From positions 1 to 49,866 of the forward strand of contig JAGWXT010000015.1 of NCBI GenBank assembly GCA_018969715.1: a stretch of DNA of 49,866 nt. The letters run 5' to 3'. The translations under genes were made by a program, and so were the position numbers. Origin of the DNA: Actinomycetales bacterium. Lineage in GTDB: Bacteria > Actinomycetota > Actinomycetes > S36-B12 > UBA5976. Below, piece after piece: positions 48,451-49,866 of the stretch (its first letter is position 1; each line of letters begins with the position of its first letter). The notes under the pieces were generated by a model. The model did no database searches. It worked only from the letters and a program-made list of their open reading frames with translations, and was not told the DNA's origin.

Positions 48451-49866
48451 CTATCGCACGTAGCCGCCCACCTCGTACTCCTCAAGCGGCACTGCTGCCC
48501 CGGATCCACTTGCTCCGAAGGCGGCATAGTCGAGGTCGTCGTAGCCCACCAAGGATGCGTACATCGCCGCCTTCGCCTCCTCAGTCGGCTGGACGGCGAC
48601 ATGACGGTAGCGACCGAGGCCAGTTCCGGCCGGGATGAGCTTGCCGAGGATGACGTTCTCCTTGAGGCCGAGCAGCGGGTCGCGCTTGGCGTTGATCGCC
48701 GCGTCCGTGAGCACCCGGGTGGTCTCCTGGAAGGAGGCCGCCGAGAGCCAGGACTCGGTCGCCAGGGAGGCCTTGGTGATCCCCATGAGCTCGGGGCGGC
48801 CCGAGGCGGGGGTGCCACCCTCGGCGACGACCCGGCGGTTCTCGTTCTCGAAGAGCGTGCGCTCGATGAGCTCGCCGGTGAGGAACTCCGAGTCACCCGA
48901 GTCGATGACCGTGATGCGCTTGAGCATCTGCCGCACGATCACCTCGATGTGCTTGTCGTGGATCGACACGCCCTGCGAGCGGTAGACCTTCTGCACCTCG
49001 TCGACGAGGTGCAGTTGGACACTGCGCTGGCCGAGGATCCGCAGGACCTGCTTCGGGTCGATCGCGCCGACCACGAGCTGGTCACCGACCTGGACCTGCT
49101 GGCCGTCCTCGACGAGCAGACGGGCACGCTTGGAGACGGTGTGGCTGATCTCCTCGGAACCGTCGTCGGGGACGATGACGAGCTTGCGCGTACGCTCGGC
49201 GTCCTCGATACGGATCCGGCCGGTGACGTCGCTGATCGGGGCGACACCCTTGGGGGTGCGGGCCTCGAACAGTTCGACGACGCGGGGCAGACCGTGGGTG
49301 ATGTCCTCACCCGCGACACCGCCCGTGTGGAAGGTGCGCATCGTCAACTGGGTGCCGGGCTCGCCGATGGACTGGGCCGCGATGATGCCGATGGCCTCAC
49401 CGACGTCGACGAGCTTGCCGGTCGCCAGCGACTTGCCGTAGCACATCGCGCAGGTCCCGACCTTGCTCTCGCAGGTGAGGACCGAGCGCATCCGCACCTC
49501 GGTGACACCGGCCGCGACGAGACGCTCCGCATCGGCCGTGGTGAGTTCATCCCCAGCACGGGCGAGCACCTCTCCCCCGACCTCGACGTCACGGGCGAGC
49601 ACGCGCGACGACACCGTCGTGTCGAGAGTGTCGAGGGCGCGCACCGCACCGCCGACGGCCTCGCCGACCGGCATGGCCAGACCGCGGTCGGTGCCGCAGT
49701 CGACCTCGCGGATGATGACGTCCTGCGACACGTCGACAAGGCGACGGGTGAGGTAGCCGGAATCCGCCGTGCGCAGTGCCGTGTCGGCCAGACCCTTGCG
49801 AGCACCGTGCGTGGAGATGAAGTACTCCAGCACCGACAGGCCCTCGCGGAAGTTGGACTTGATCGG
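48451..49866 (-). CDS. rpoC: RNA polymerase beta' subunit, C-terminal 471 residues
   Basis: The gene begins outside the right edge; 471 codons and the stop are visible. The fragment starts [20 protein letters not shown] (bridge-helix and trigger-loop region) and has [20 protein letters not shown]. It carries the four Cys of the second zinc site (one in [10 protein letters not shown], three in [11 protein letters not shown]). [20 protein letters not shown] and the C-terminal [13 protein letters not shown]-type segment (here [20 protein letters not shown]) follow. No frame break is seen. Its stop is followed by a 378-bp gap before rpsL. Confidence 0.98.
   Translation of the reverse strand, partial: PIKSNFREGLSVLEYFISTHGARKGLADTALRTADSGYLTRRLVDVSQDVIIREVDCGTDRGLAMPVGEAVGGAVRALDTLDTTVSSRVLARDVEVGGEVLARAGDELTTADAERLVAAGVTEVRMRSVLTCESKVGTCAMCYGKSLATGKLVDVGEAIGIIAAQSIGEPGTQLTMRTFHTGGVAGEDITHGLPRVVELFEARTPKGVAPISDVTGRIRIEDAERTRKLVIVPDDGSEEISHTVSKRARLLVEDGQQVQVGDQLVVGAIDPKQVLRILGQRSVQLHLVDEVQKVYRSQGVSIHDKHIEVIVRQMLKRITVIDSGDSEFLTGELIERTLFENENRRVVAEGGTPASGRPELMGITKASLATESWLSAASFQETTRVLTDAAINAKRDPLLGLKENVILGKLIPAGTGLGRYRHVAVQPTEEAKAAMYASLVGYDDLDYAAFGASGSGAAVPLEEYEVGGYVR

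Overview
This window is a high-GC actinobacterial chromosome segment. The evidence is frequent GTG starts, a WhiB3/WhiD-type WhiB protein, a mycobacterial-type DapD, paired guaB2/guaB3 genes and a His-tailed GroEL1-like chaperonin. From memory, the order guaB3-guaB2 / whiB3 / groEL1-groES-tsaD-rimI-tsaB-tsaE-alr / nnr / glmS / glmM-rpsI-rplM / truA-rplQ-rpoA-rpsD-rpsK-rpsM-rpmJ-infA is the conserved core order of Mycobacterium and Streptomyces. Here it continues without a break into adk-secY, the spc, S10 and str clusters and the 3' part of rpoC. The sequence alone does not support a family or genus. I saw no rRNA, tRNA, CRISPR array, prophage or insertion sequence.

Region 1 (1-3894) is the accessory-looking part. 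A VOC/glyoxalase-like gene runs off the left edge on the minus strand. Divergent from it is a translationally coupled plus-strand trio: transketolase N-terminal subunit, transketolase C-terminal subunit and a cytochrome P450. Region 2 (3933-6024) holds the lysine/diaminopimelate genes dapE and dapD, head to head. Region 3 (6052-11636) holds guaB3, guaB2, a MerR-type regulator with a CarH/LitR-like B12-binding region, a divergent whiB3 with a clear promoter, and an SPFH/NfeD membrane-protein pair.

Region 4 (11706-26396) is read entirely on the minus strand. Read in transcript order it contains rplM-rpsI, glmM, glmS, acpS, the bifunctional NAD(P)HX repair gene, alr, an alpha/beta hydrolase, a family-4 uracil-DNA glycosylase, tsaE-tsaB-rimI-tsaD and groES-groEL. 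Many of its genes overlap by 4 bases. groES has its own promoter with two CIRCE-like operators, and groEL is followed by a very strong terminator hairpin.

Region 5 (26453-49866) is the ribosomal-protein block. In transcript order it runs rpoC (3' part), rpsL, rpsG, fusA, tuf, the S10 cluster, the spc cluster with secY-adk, infA-rpmJ, the alpha cluster (rpsM-rpsK-rpsD-rpoA-rplQ) and truA. The only plus-strand gene here is a small lipoprotein between adk and infA, where map is commonly found. Several ribosomal proteins have low-complexity tails: S9 (about 100 residues at the N-terminus), L22 (about 120 residues, Lys/Ala-rich, C-terminal) and S3 (about 80 residues, C-terminal).

Most of the window is conserved housekeeping. 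The places most worth a second look are the P450/split-transketolase operon, the B12-type regulator facing whiB3, the lipoprotein at the map position, the ribosomal-protein extensions, and several short in-frame tandem repeats and leader hairpins.
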